Shown here: positions 41,883 through 51,870 of the stretch, one piece after another | Layout: every line of letters starts with the position of its first letter | Numbering within the stretch: the stretch's first letter is position 1 | NCBI GenBank assembly: GCA_963575745.1 | Contig: CAUYUJ010015271.1 | Span: 623,908-687,907 of the forward strand | DNA from: Prorocentrum cordatum | Taxonomy: Eukaryota > Sar > Dinophyceae > Prorocentrales > Prorocentraceae | Length of the DNA: 64,000 bases | Direction of reading: 5' to 3' | Translations under genes and position numbers: made by a program | The notes under the pieces: generated by a model | The model's input: only the letters and a program-made list of their open reading frames with translations | Database searches by the model: none | Told to the model about the DNA's origin: nothing

Positions 41883-43061
41883 ATGGCCCCTCAGAGACAT
41901 GGTGGCGCCACGTTCGATACCTGGCAGTGTCAGCACAAGCGGTGCGGGTACCGCTTCAACTTCCTCACGCGCACGCGCTGCCGCGCGTGCGGCCGCCCTG
42001 CGCCCAGTGCGCCTGCCCCCTCTGAGGGCACGCGCACGCTGGGCGCCTGGCTGCAGGGGCCGCCTCAGGTCGGCGGCCAAGGCGGCCAAGGCAGTGGCGG
42101 CGGTGGCGGCAAGCGTGCCAACGGCGGAGGCGGGTCAGGGCAGGGCGGTGGCAAGCCCTCGTACCTGGACCCCTCGGCCATCGACATCTATGCCAAGCTC
42201 GAGGCTGCTGACTTCGAGGCCGTCTCCGCTGACTGGACGCCCAAGCTGGTGGCCAAGGTGGTCGCCCACCGTGCGCTACGGGCTGGCGAGCCGCGTGCGG
42301 AGGCGCGCTCGGCACGCATCGAGCAGGACGTCCTGGCCGACAAGCGCGACAAGGCGCAGCGGGCCTACGACCGTGCTCAGGAGGCAGCCCTCAAAGCCGT
42401 CACGGCGGCGGCGACGGCAAAGAAGGAGCTCGACGAGGCCAAGGCGCGCTGTGCAGAGGCTGCCGCGCGCGCTGCCCAGGCCTACCAGAGCATGGCGCAG
42501 TCGGTGGACCCCGCGAAGGCGCTTGCTGCCCTGGCGGACGGGCTCAATGCGGACCCTAGGCTCACCGACTTCGCTCAGCAGCTGCAGGCGCTTGTCCCCA
42601 CGCTGCGGCAGCTCGCCGAGCCCGACGTGGTCATGCAGGGCGTCGTTCCTGCTCCAGGGGCTGCTGGTGTTCCTGCTGCTGGTGCCGCTGGTGTCACTCC
42701 TGCAGCCGACGGCGCTCCCGAAGCAGTTGCTGCTCAGCCGCTTGGCGGAGCCGCCGCGCGCGCCCCAGCCACCCCAGAGGAGGCGGCTGTGCGGGAGGTC
42801 GCGGGCATGGCGCAGGCCGAGGCCGAGGCGCAACGTGCCGCACGCGCAGCCAGTGACGCAGCAGCCGTGCGGCAGCGTGCCCAGGCCTCCCACACTGAGT
42901 TGCTCGCCTGGCTGGAGCAGCAGCGCGCTGGGCAGCAGGTTCAGTCCGAAGCCGAGCAGCAGGGTGTCAAGCACGAGCTCGTCCAGGGGATCTTTGACCA
43001 GCTCATCGAGGCCGCCAAGAAGAAGGCTCGCGTGGACGGGGTTGCTGAGTCGGATCTTTAG
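41883..43061 (+). CDS. LINE ORF1 protein with RanBP2-type zinc finger and long Ala-rich coiled coil (392 aa)
   Basis: The frame is open from ATG 41883 to TAG 43059-43061. Residues about 10-38 read WQCQHKRCGYRFNFLTRTRC then RAC, the W-x-C-x4-C-x3-N-x6-C-x2-C pattern of RanBP2-type zinc fingers, which commonly bind single-stranded RNA. A Gly-rich linker follows (GGQGGQGSGGGGGKR), then about 250 residues of Ala/Glu/Arg/Gln heptad-like helix (QRAYDRAQEAALKAVTAAAT and KKELDEAKARCAEAAARAAQ). There is a Pro/Ala-rich break near 255-310 and a final coiled coil. It probably packages the element's RNA. The next ORF starts in the +1 frame with no obvious ATG, so its expression must rely on frameshifting or re-initiation around CTTTAGCTTC. 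Confidence 0.85.
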   Translation: MAPQRHGGATFDTWQCQHKRCGYRFNFLTRTRCRACGRPAPSAPAPSEGTRTLGAWLQGPPQVGGQGGQGSGGGGGKRANGGGGSGQGGGKPSYLDPSAIDIYAKLEAADFEAVSADWTPKLVAKVVAHRALRAGEPRAEARSARIEQDVLADKRDKAQRAYDRAQEAALKAVTAAATAKKELDEAKARCAEAAARAAQAYQSMAQSVDPAKALAALADGLNADPRLTDFAQQLQALVPTLRQLAEPDVVMQGVVPAPGAAGVPAAGAAGVTPAADGAPEAVAAQPLGGAAARAPATPEEAAVREVAGMAQAEAEAQRAARAASDAAAVRQRAQASHTELLAWLEQQRAGQQVQSEAEQQGVKHELVQGIFDQLIEAAKKKARVDGVAESDL

Positions 43062-46000
43062 CTTCACCCCGGCCACCGTGAATGTGTCTGGCTGTAGTGG
43101 TTTGGAGGCCGCCCTACGGCATGAGCAGATTCGAGGTGCCGCTGCAGTCGCTGTGCAGGAGCACCACATGTTGAGAGACAGGTGCGACATCTGGGAGCAC
43201 AAACTTCGTGGTATGGGATGGCGTGCTGCCTTCACTGCGGCCTCCGCAACCTCGCACGGTGGTACATCAGGCGGACTGTTTCAGTGTGTGCCCGCGGCCG
43301 CTGGCTTGTCTGAGGTTGAGTGCGTGCCTAGCGTTATGCATGAGGGCCGTGTTCGCAGTCTGCACAGTCATGGCCTCACGCCTCTAGGCTTTCTGTGGGT
43401 CAACTTGTACCTTCACCATTCTGAGGGCTTGTCTCAGAAGAATTGGACCATCCTCACTGACGTGGGGCAGGTGGTGAAAGCTGTAGGTCTGCCGTTCGTT
43501 ATCTGTGGAGATGTCCAGATGCCTCCTGAGGAACTCCACGGCAGTCTTTGGGTGGAAGCGCTAGACGGAGTTTGCTTGTTCCCATCGGTTGCCACTTGCA
43601 CTAATGCTGCCGCCTCTGCTGGTCGTGCCATCGACTATTTTGTTGTCTCGCAGTCGCTGTCGCATCGAGCTCGCGTCCTCATTGTGCCTGATGCAGGCAC
43701 CACACCACACTGCCCAGTGTTGCTTCAGCTCTCGCCACTCTCGCAGTGTGGGCTCGAGTTTCGCGCAGCACGTGTGCCTAGGCGTTTTCCCCTAGAGGCT
43801 CCAGTGGCGCGCAGGAGAACTGATCCTCAACCGCGATGGCAGCATTTCTGTGAGCAGATGTCAGGTCCCCCACTCGCGGAGAAGTGGCGCTTGCGGGTAG
43901 CCAATGCTGAGTTTGAGCTCGCCGATGTGCACGACCTCGCGCCTGCAGAGAATCCCGAGTACTATGGCAGGGCCTCCTCTCTACAGTTCTACACGCGCAA
44001 GCCTTTGCTTCCGCATCCGCTTGCGTTTCCCACGCTGAGCCCAGCTGCCCTCTGGTGGCGGCTTTTGGCTCGCTACTTCGAAGGCCTGGCGCGCTGGCAG
44101 CCGCCAAATTTACGTGCTAGCACCCTCAAGTTAGGTCGCAGCGTCCAGGCACGGCATAAAGCCAGCGGCGTTCCGATTCAGGAAGCCGAGCCCTGGCTAC
44201 TACTTCTTCAATTGTCTTTGTCTTTGCAATATGAGCTAGCTTCGGCAGTGGCGAAGGTCACTGGTTTGCGAGCCGTGGCAGTTTTCAAGCGGGCAGAGCG
44301 AGGCAAGCAGGCGGGCTGGCGTGATTGGGTGCGCAGGCACTCGATTGATGGCGCGGCTGCTCTGCATGCTTTCTCCATGCCTGCCATTCCCTTGCACGCC
44401 AGCCCTTTCGCAGCTGGCAAGCCGTGCACCCTTCAGGAGGAGGTGGATTCTCTGGAGGTGGAGTGGTCGGGTTGGTGGAAGGTTAAAGCTATTAGCGACC
44501 ATATTGAATGGCCGGCGGATCTTGGCCTTCCTTTTTTGCGACCTTCGCTTGAGCAGCTGAAGGCGTGCGTGCGCTCGTTTCCGCGACGGTCAGGATGTGG
44601 TTTTGACCAGCTCTGTCCGCGCCAGCTCTTACACTTGTCCGATGAAGCGGTGGAAGCTTTCCTTGATATTTTGGTAGAAGTTGAAACCTCCTGCACTTGG
44701 CCTTCTATCTGGACCAAGGTTGTGTTTCTGTCTAAACGCGATGGGGGTCTCCGACCCATCGCGCTTATTCACATCCTGGCTCGCGTGCAGGGGAGGCTTC
44801 GTAAGCCCTTGGTAGCAGCCTGGCAGCAGCAGCATGATCGGCGTTACTGGCGGTCCACGGCTGGACGCTCGTCGGACAAGCTGGTTTGGCTGCAGGCTTC
44901 TGCCGCTGAGTGGGGTAGAGCACGGGGTTTCTCCAGCGCCCTAGTGCTTCTGGACCTTGCCAAAGCATTTGAGCATATCAGGCACGATGTATTGTTGCAG
45001 GCGGCATTGCGCTCAGGCTTTCCAGTGCGGCAGCTCAAATTGCTGGTAGAGCTTTACCGCTGTCCCCGAGTGCTGGCTCTTGGTGCGGCGACGTCCATGC
45101 CCATTTATACTCTGCAAGCAGTGCTGCCAGGGTGCCACTTTGCCATTCTAATGTTGCTGCTGGTGCTGCTGTCGCCTCTAGACGCCGTGCAGGCAGCGTT
45201 TCCGCGCGTGCATCTTGGAAGCGTTGTGGACAATTTCGGCCTGCAACGGCTCGGCAGAGAGGAAGATGCAGCTACAGAGCTTGCAGGTGCCACTCGTTTG
45301 TTGCATTCGCAGCTAAAAAACGTCAGCTTGCCCATTGCGTTAAGAAAGAGTCGGGTTGTGGCCTCTAGTGCCAGGCTCCGCGGGCTCCTTGAGGCCCGGC
45401 TTCGCTCTGTCAGGCTCAAAGGTGTTTGCACTGAGAGGAATCTCGGCATCGACTTTGCCGCTGGCAAGGCTCACAAGCAGTTTGTCCGCGCCAGTAGAAA
45501 GAAAGCCAGCCGTCTCCCGAGCGCGCAAGTTGCTGGCCCTGTCGCCTTTTGTTTGCAAGCGGCAGCTGCGCGCGATGATCCGCAGCGCTGCGCTGTCCTC
45601 TCACACTTACGGGCGCAAGGTGCTGGGCACCACTGGCACAGATCCCAGACAAGCGCGCATGCTGCAGGCCAGAGTGCAGGCGAACAATCTCGATGGCAAG
45701 AATGTCACGCTGCTGCTCATGCCCAGTGAACGTCGTCAGATTGACCCTGCATATGAGCTGCAGTGTGCTCCTCTTTTGCAGTATGCCACTGCGGTGTGGG
45801 AGCTATGGCACCCACGAGCGATGCTGGAGCAAGGATTGCGAGACGCTGTCGTGAGGCTCACCGATCACGGCAATCCTTGGGCCAGCATCCGTGGCCCTTT
45901 CTCTGCGTGTGCTGCTGCAGCTTTGTGACTTGGCATTCGCATGCAAGGCTTTGTGTGGTCTCACCCTCGGCATGGTGAGGTCTCTGTCGTGCAGTCAGGG

Positions 46001-47509
46001 CCTCGCACCGTCTGCAAGTGGCTTCATCAAGTTGTGTTGCAGTGGCTCTGGGAAAAAGTGGCCGCTCGAGAAGGTGTTCCTGAGCTCTCTCTTGGGTGCA
46101 ATTTTCAGCCTCCGCAGTCCCTTTTAGCCTCTAATGGTCTCAGACACGATGAGAAGGCTTACCTGAGGAGCGTTGTTGCTGGGGGGCAGTGGCCTCAGCA
46201 TCGCCAGTGGCTAGCGCAGTGCACCGCCGACCCCCTTTGCCGTTTGTGTCAGCAGGCCCCTGGTACGCTCCTGCGTCGTCACGCGTGCTGTGCGGGCCAC
46301 GATGACCTCATTGCACAGGAGGTCCCGCCTGAGTTTTTGAACTCGGTTGTCAGGGCGTGCGTGGATCCTCTTCCTCTCCTTTTCGCCGAGAGGCTCCTCG
46401 TCCCCGAGGCCCCCCTTCCTCCTGCGAGTCCCCTCCCTGATCGGTGGTTTGGCGGAGGACCCACCGAGATGGCAGGCCATATTTTTCTCGACGCCAGCTG
46501 GATGGACCAGCATCTGCCGCCAGCGTCTCAGGCTGTGGGCTGGGCCATTGTCAGCGTCCAGTCGCACCATCCGTATAATGTCAATTCGGTGATGTGCGGC
46601 ACTCTCCAGTCGGCGTGTCGTGATGTTGACTGTGCAGAGCTGTTCGCCTTCAATCGCGCGTTGCAGCACAGTGCTCCTGGCAGTACTTTTTACACCGACT
46701 CTGCGTTCGTCCACGATGGAGTCCACCAGCGTGGCAAGGTGCACTGTTGTTCCTCACGCGCTGCCTGGTCTGAGTTATGGGTTCAGGTCTGGCGCCGCAT
46801 CGAAGACTGGGGCGGCATCGAGTGCGTCGACCTTCGCAAAGTCAAGGGCCATTGCACCGAAGCCCGCATCCAGTCTGGACTGTCAATTCGTTTTGAAAAA
46901 GAGGGTAACGCTCATGCTGATGAATGGGCTCAGTGGGTGGCCTCATGAGCCCGCATAGGCCCTGAGCTTCGCCGTGTTCGCAAAGCCAAGGCCCTCGTGC
47001 TCTCTCAGCGGGCGCCCTGGGCTGCGCGTGTTGGGCCTCGCATGTGCGACGCCGATTGTGAGCGCGTCCCTCGGCGGCAGCGCAAGGCTCGTGGCCCAGG
47101 CGCAGTGGACTGCCCTGTGCCAAGGGTGGTGGTGGAGCCCCCGCCGCCAGTCACGCCGCGCAGCCTGTCGAGAGCAGACCTGGCTTCTGCGCGGGTGCAG
47201 CTTGCGGATGAGAGGCCGCATGTCATGCACCCCTTCGCCGTTATCGGGGGCGGTGGGCGGAGGTTGCGGTGTTTTGTGCGTGTTGTGTGCGGGTTGGGAG
47301 GGGTCAAGATCTCTGCGAACTTGTCACAGGGTTGTCGAGGCCCTCCCGCTTCAGGCACGTGGGGTGCTCGAGTCCTCTCGGGCCTCACGCGTGCGCCTGC
47401 GCGCTTCCAGGTCAATCGGATGTGGCGGTACCTCGAGGATCCGCTGTGCACGGCCTCTCTGATCCGTGCAGGTGTGGTGCAGCCCCTCTCGAGCAGCGGT
47501 GCGCCGTGA
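43051..47509 (+). pseudogene. LINE ORF2: endonuclease - reverse transcriptase - RNase H, nearly intact but broken
   Basis: Endonuclease: TVNVSG (about 43075), AVQEHH (about 43150), FVICGDVQMP, AIDYFVVS (about 43628) and TTPHCPV. Two residues differ from the classical set: GDxN reads GDVQ and SDH reads TPH. RT: DGGLRPIALIHILARV (about 44740), LVLLDLAKAFEHI (about 44943, motif A), AVLPGCHFAILML (motif B) and VDNFGLQ at about 45223 where Y-x-D-D is expected. The thumb is LGIDFAAGKAHK. A one-base shift lies between about 45505 and 45525. A TGA at 45926-45928 (or paired shifts) precedes a CRLCQQAPGTLLRRHACC knuckle. RNase H has all four acidic positions: FLDAS, CAELFAF, YTDSAF and NAHADEW (about 46480-46930). 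TGA 46946-46948 then interrupts a C-terminal region that stays open to 47509 (VVCGLGG, LSQGCRGPPA). Confidence 0.85.
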
Positions 47510-47660
47510 TGCGCGGCTTCCACGTCTGCCAGCCTGTGTGCTGGCATCGCCTTTCATTTCTGGGCACTGTTCGGGAGGCGCCACCCGCCTCTGGCATTTG
47601 CTACGCGGTGGCGCAAGTGGCATGTGGCGCGGACAACCTTGTTCAAGTTCAGGCTGAGTC

Positions 47661-47730
47661 GAGGAGGGGGGAGGATCGGGATGGAGGAGGAAGAGGAGGA
47701 GGAGGTGGAGGAGGAAGAGGAGGAGGAAGA

Positions 47731-47761
<31 letters not shown>

Positions 47762-47895
47762 GAGGCGGACGACGACGACGACGACGACGACGACTACGAT
47801 GAGGACGAGGACGCGGACGAGGAAGAGGAGGAGGAGGAGCAGGAGGAGGAGGAGGAGGAGGAGGAGGAGGAGGGCGCCATCGATAGGGAAGGTGA
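47661..47895 (+). repeat. Right target-site duplication and purine-rich (GGA)n/(CGA)n
   Basis: 47661-47679 repeats 41697-41715 exactly. The continuation is GGA/GGT-GGA repeat, (CGA)n at 47768-47795 and more GGA repeat to 47875, the other half of the pre-insertion microsatellite. Translated Glu/Asp-rich frames are artefacts. Confidence 0.9.
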
Positions 47896-47959
47896 GGGCC
47901 ACGAGGTCCGCCGACTCGACGCCCGCGTCGCCCGCGCCCGCCCCTTCACTCCTGTCCGC

Positions 47960-48240
47960 ATTGCGGGGTGCTGCGCAGGGTCCAGGGTCCCTAAAACAGT
48001 ACACACAGAAGGTCCAGGAGGGTGGGGGTGTCAGAGGGGGCGGGGGAACACAGCGTCGTGTTTTGTAGGGTGCAGGGTCCCTAAAACAGTACACCCAGGT
48101 CCAGGAGGGTGGGGGTGTCAGAGGGGGTGGGGGGTGCCGGCGTCGTTTTTTGTAGGGTGCAGGGTCCCTAGAACAGTACACGCAGAAGGTCCAGGAGGGT
48201 GGGGGTGTCAGAGGGGATGGGGGTGCCGGCGTTGTTCCCG
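47960..48240 (+). repeat. 90-bp satellite, array C (three units)
   Basis: The same unit as at 22317-23145 and 24251-25390, with cores near 48007, 48095 and 48187, in the same orientation more than 22 kb away. Confidence 0.9.
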
Positions 48241-48460
48241 AGGGATGGGCTTGAGGTCTGGGGATGTCAGACGTGGTTGGGGCAGGGTGGGGGTCAGGGT
48301 GGGGTCTGGGCCAGGAATTGTCGGGTGAGGTGTTCCAAGAGCAGAGATCCCGAGGGATGGGCTGGAGGTCTGGGGATGTCAGACGTGGTATGGGGCAGGG
48401 TGAGGGTCAGTGTGGGTTCCAGACCAGGAATTGCCGGGCGGGGCGCGGAAATTACGGGGT
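48236..48460 (+). repeat. 113-bp tandem repeat, two copies
   Basis: CCGAGGGATGGGCTTGAGGT and CCGAGGGATGGGCTGGAGGT head two adjacent copies (about 48238 and 48350). Both contain TCTGGGGATGTCAGACGTGG and CAGGAATTGTCGGGTG / CAGGAATTGCCGGGCG. No gene. The next 270 bp (48461-48730) holds nothing I recognise. Confidence 0.8.
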
Positions 48461-48730
48461 GGGGGGCTAGAGAACAGAAGCGACGTAAGAGGTAGGCGGC
48501 GAGACGTAGTGTTTCTAACCCGGCCCTTCATCTCACACGCCTCTGAGGTTGGCGAATATGTGGGATGAGGTGAGACCGCGAAAGCGTTTGCGAGGGAAGG
48601 TTAACCTCGCCGCCGTCGCCCTCTGCCAAACCCAGGCTTGCTGAGGCGACCTTGCGGGCTCTGAGTTTTATTTCGTCCGCACAGACGGCTTCCCATCTAG
48701 CCCTGCCTCTCCAAAACAAGTGTATATATT

Positions 48731-48982
48731 CTAGGCTTCCTAGATGGGGTCGGAGTTGATGGGGTCGGAGGATCGCGCCGCATCGCCGATGCATCGCCGA
48801 TGCGGCTCGATGTGCAGCCCGATTTGCTCCACGTCGACGTCGCCGATGCCTCGCCCACGTCGACGATGCATCGCCGTTGCATCGCCGATACATCGCCGAT
48901 ACATCGCCGATGCATCGCCGATGTATCGCCGATGCGGCGGGATCCTCCGACCCCATCTACTCCGACCCCATCTAGGAGGCCT
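48731..48982. repeat. Foldback element with CATCGCCGATG core
   Basis: The left arm at 48731-48786 and right arm at 48931-48982 are inverted copies (CTAGATGGGGTCGGAG against CTCCGACCCCATCTAG, plus the adjoining GGGGTCGGAGGATC/GATCCTCCGACCCC). The core is about twelve CATCGCCGAT(G/A) units, themselves partly self-complementary (CATCG/CGATG). The structure resembles a foldback transposon with a tandem-repeat interior. Confidence 0.75.
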
Positions 48983-49139
48983 CTACATATGTGGGTGCCT
49001 GCACACATACGCGCATCTCGGGAGAGGCACCGCGGTGAGCCCAAAGCTCCGCAGGAGGATCCCACGTCTGCGGAGGGGCACACGGTACGGCATGGGGGCG
49101 CGCGGGCACCGCAGGGCGTTGTCGGGAAAGCCGAGATGG

Positions 49140-50010
49140 CTTCGAGATGGCCGGGCCAAAGAAGAGGTTCCTCAGAAGCTCCGAGAGGGCCCCAAGAGTA
49201 CGTCCGGAGGCCCCGACCCGGAGAATGCAGTTTCGCTGTGTCGATGTCCACTTTCCTTCCATTTTTGCTCTCGAAGCGTCCACGACGGCCCAAGAGGTGT
49301 CCATGATCGCCCCAAGACGCCCAAAAAGAGCCACCCAAGGTTTTCTATCCGACCCCCAAACCCAAGAGGCTTCCAAGAGAGCCAAGACAGTCTTAAGATT
49401 GCCCACGATGGCTCCAAGAGGGCCGCACAGGCTCGCAAGAAACTTTCCGAGGGCCCCAGGAGGACATCACAGAGGCCCCCGACAGGCTAGCATCATTGAT
49501 GTCATGCATGCGTTCTGCTTTGGGCGTCCTCGCCTCGTTTTGATTGAAGAGCGCTTGCGACGGCTTCGGGTCTCCAGAATCGTTCCAAGCCGGCCCAACA
49601 GGGTCCCACGAAGCCCTCCAGCTGGCCCGAGAGGAGGAGCGCACGCCCAGAGGCTCTCAAGAGAGCCCCAAGAGTCCCCAGGCGTCTGCGGCAAGACGGC
49701 CAAGATGGCCCAAGATGGCACCTAAGAGGATCGACGAGGCTCCAAAGACGTTCCGAGAAGGCCCCAGGAGGATGCCCCAGGGGCTCCCAGCAAGCGGCTT
49801 CGCTGATTCGTCGAAGGTTTGCTTCGTGATACGTCACAGTTCTCCCCCTCTCGTGGCTGTTGGAGCGTCCACAAGGGCCCTGCAGGTCTCCAAGATCGCC
49901 CCACCACGGCTCCAGAGGGCCCCGAGAGGCTCTCCAGCGGGCCGAAAGAGCCCCAAGAGACCTTAATACGACGCCGAGATACCAACAGGATCCCAAGACG
50001 GCCTCAGTGG
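49140..50010. repeat. Degenerate CCCAAGAGGxCCC repeat (LLGxLGxLLG type on the minus strand)
   Basis: CCAAGA(G/C) recurs every 10-35 bp, for example CAAGAGGTGTCCATGATCGC and CAAGAGGCTTCCAAGAGAGC. Minus-strand frames read as periodic Leu/Gly/Trp peptides (LGPSW, LLGxL). The same family is at 33395-33625. This is an expanded repeat, not a gene. 48983-49139 holds no recognisable feature. Confidence 0.6.
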
Positions 50011-51249
50011 GGCCAAGATGGCGCTGGCAAGCCTCCCTGGGGACTCGCGGCAGGCCTGGGGAGCCCACAAAAGACCATCACAGGGAGCCAAGGCCGCCCC
50101 CCTAACGCTTAAGAGCACTCCAGTGTGCACAACCCCCGCTGCTCCGCGAGGGCCACAGCTCATCCCCACGACTCTCCTCCCCTCCCACCAACACAAACAC
50201 TTTCCCACGAGTGCACACCAGTGTTGCCTGAACATGAAACCCAGCGCGTTCCAGAACACGTCCGCCACGTCCGCCAGAGCCCCGCAGTGGGGGGGGGGCA
50301 CAGGGGCATGAGCGGACGAGACGTGATGGCCAGGGTAAAAGGACAGGCGGAGAGGGAAGAGCGCAGAGAGGGAGGCAGAGGATGTCGGAAAGGGGAGCCT
50401 CTGAGGGAGCCTGCGGAGGCACCTGGGCACAGCCTGCCCTGCCCCAAGGTGGCTCCATAGTGCCTGGAGCTGCCCCACGAGGGTTCCCACAATCCCCCCG
50501 AACGCTCGAAAGGCCTCCACTGGTGCCCTGGATGGCGCTCCCCCCTGCCCCGCCCCGCGACGGCCACAGGAGAGCCGCCGCAGCACCCGCCAACTGCCGC
50601 AAAGAGACCAGAAGGGGAGTCGGGGCGGAGGAGCGGGGCGTGCGCAGTAGGGTCATCAGCTGCTGCCACTGCTGCTGGTACACGCCGATCCTATTTCAAG
50701 GATCGGTATGCTTTTGCTGTGGCTCGTTATTCTATGGGAGGGCCTGAGCCCGATCTACTTCATCCGCCTTCCTACTTCATGTTTTTACCCGCTTCTTCCG
50801 ACCGACGGGTAATGAGCGTGGTGGGGGGTATCAAGGGATTCTGGGGCGGGCCCAGGCTGCTGGGAATAGCCTGCCTGGGGGGGCAGGGTATGCCGGGGCT
50901 TGCCAGCCAGGGCCTCAGGTCGTTTTCGACCTGTTCGGTGCAAGGTTGGACCACTGCCTTGAGTGTATAGGAGCGCCCGTGCGCTGTGCATGGTACTGTT
51001 CTCGACGCCTCGCCTCGCAATAGCCTTCATTACAACTCAGGCTGACCACGTGGCCTCAATGTAGGCTGAGCTTGGCTCCAGAAGTATCTTCCATGTGCTC
51101 ATCTGTCTCCATCCGTGCGATGAGAGAAGTCGGTGTCGGTCGAGTATCTCTCGACGCGTACAGAGCACGTTCGTCTTCTTGCCACAGAGGAAAGGAGACA
51201 GAGCTCGAAGGGCCAGCTTTCCCAAAGAAGTGCTGTACTTGGGCGGATT
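50011..51249. other. Sequence without a recognisable gene
   Basis: Overlapping open frames on both strands show no motif. Nothing resembling a retroelement domain, RNA gene or array was found. Confidence 0.4.
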
Positions 51250-51870
51250 TTACTTGACTCTCCTACGGTATTGGATGGGGGTGCCGGGGTTTCGCCTGGT
51301 GCCCGCCTGGTGGGCGCCTTCCCCAAAGCTCAAAAGACACCCCTCGTGCTGGGAGGGTGTGCTTAGGTCTCGCCTTGTGCACTCGTGCCCACCTGGCGCT
51401 CGTGGCCGCCTCGTGGGCGCTTCGTGCGCTGGGCGGGTGCGCCGAGGGTTCGCCTGGCTTCCGTCCGTGAGCACCAGTGGCCGCCTCGTCGGAGCCTCGC
51501 GCGCTGGGCGGGTGTGCCGATGCTCCGCGGCGTGCCCGCGCGTCGGCGCCTCGTGGGCGTTTCGGTGCAGCTGGGCGGCCGTGCAGTCTGCACCGCGCAG
51601 TGTTCACCGGGCGGCTTGCTTGCACCACGCAGCTTGCACCACGGAGCTTCTGGCACCGTGCAGCCTGCGCCAAACAGACCGCACCGCGCAGCTTGCACCG
51701 AGCAGCCTTCGCCACGTAGCCTGCACCGCACAGCTTACGCCACACGGCTTGCACCGCATGTGTCGCATCAGGGCTTGCACCACATGGCTTGCACCGCGTA
51801 GCGCCCACCACAAGGGCTGCACCGAGAACACATTGATTGCACCACAGAGCTTGAACCTTCACAGTGCAGT
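51250..51870. repeat. 77-bp imperfect repeat and GCACCGCGCAGCTT minisatellite
   Basis: GGCCGCCTCGT..GCG.GCTGGGCGGGTG recurs near 51408 and 51480. From 51580 to 51840 a 13-15-bp repeat (TTGCACCACGCAGC, with A/C/G variants) occurs about 18 times. The long frames on both strands come from this. Confidence 0.75.

Larger units (their letters stand above)
41716..47660 (+). mobile_element. Complete SL-headed LINE with perfect 19-bp target-site duplication
   Basis: The element starts at the first base of the spliced leader and ends before GAGGAGGGGGGAGGATCGG at 47661, giving a length of 5,945 bp. The order is: double SL, short leader, ORF1 with a RanBP2-type zinc finger, then ORF2 with endonuclease, RT, cysteine/histidine knuckle and RNase H. 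The 3' end (CAAGTTCAGGCTGAGTC) has no poly(A). Insertion was into a purine-rich microsatellite. ORF1 is intact; ORF2 carries one frameshift and in-frame stops. Confidence 0.9.

Noticed and set aside
41433-47892. Asp/Glu-rich or Pro/Ser-rich proteins at GGA/CGA tracts
   Set aside because: Microsatellite translations interrupted by, or ending at, element boundaries.
49140-50010. Leu/Gly/Trp periodic proteins on the minus strand
   Set aside because: Same degenerate CCCAAGAGG repeat as at 33395-33625; several frames are equally open and there is no consistent start or stop.
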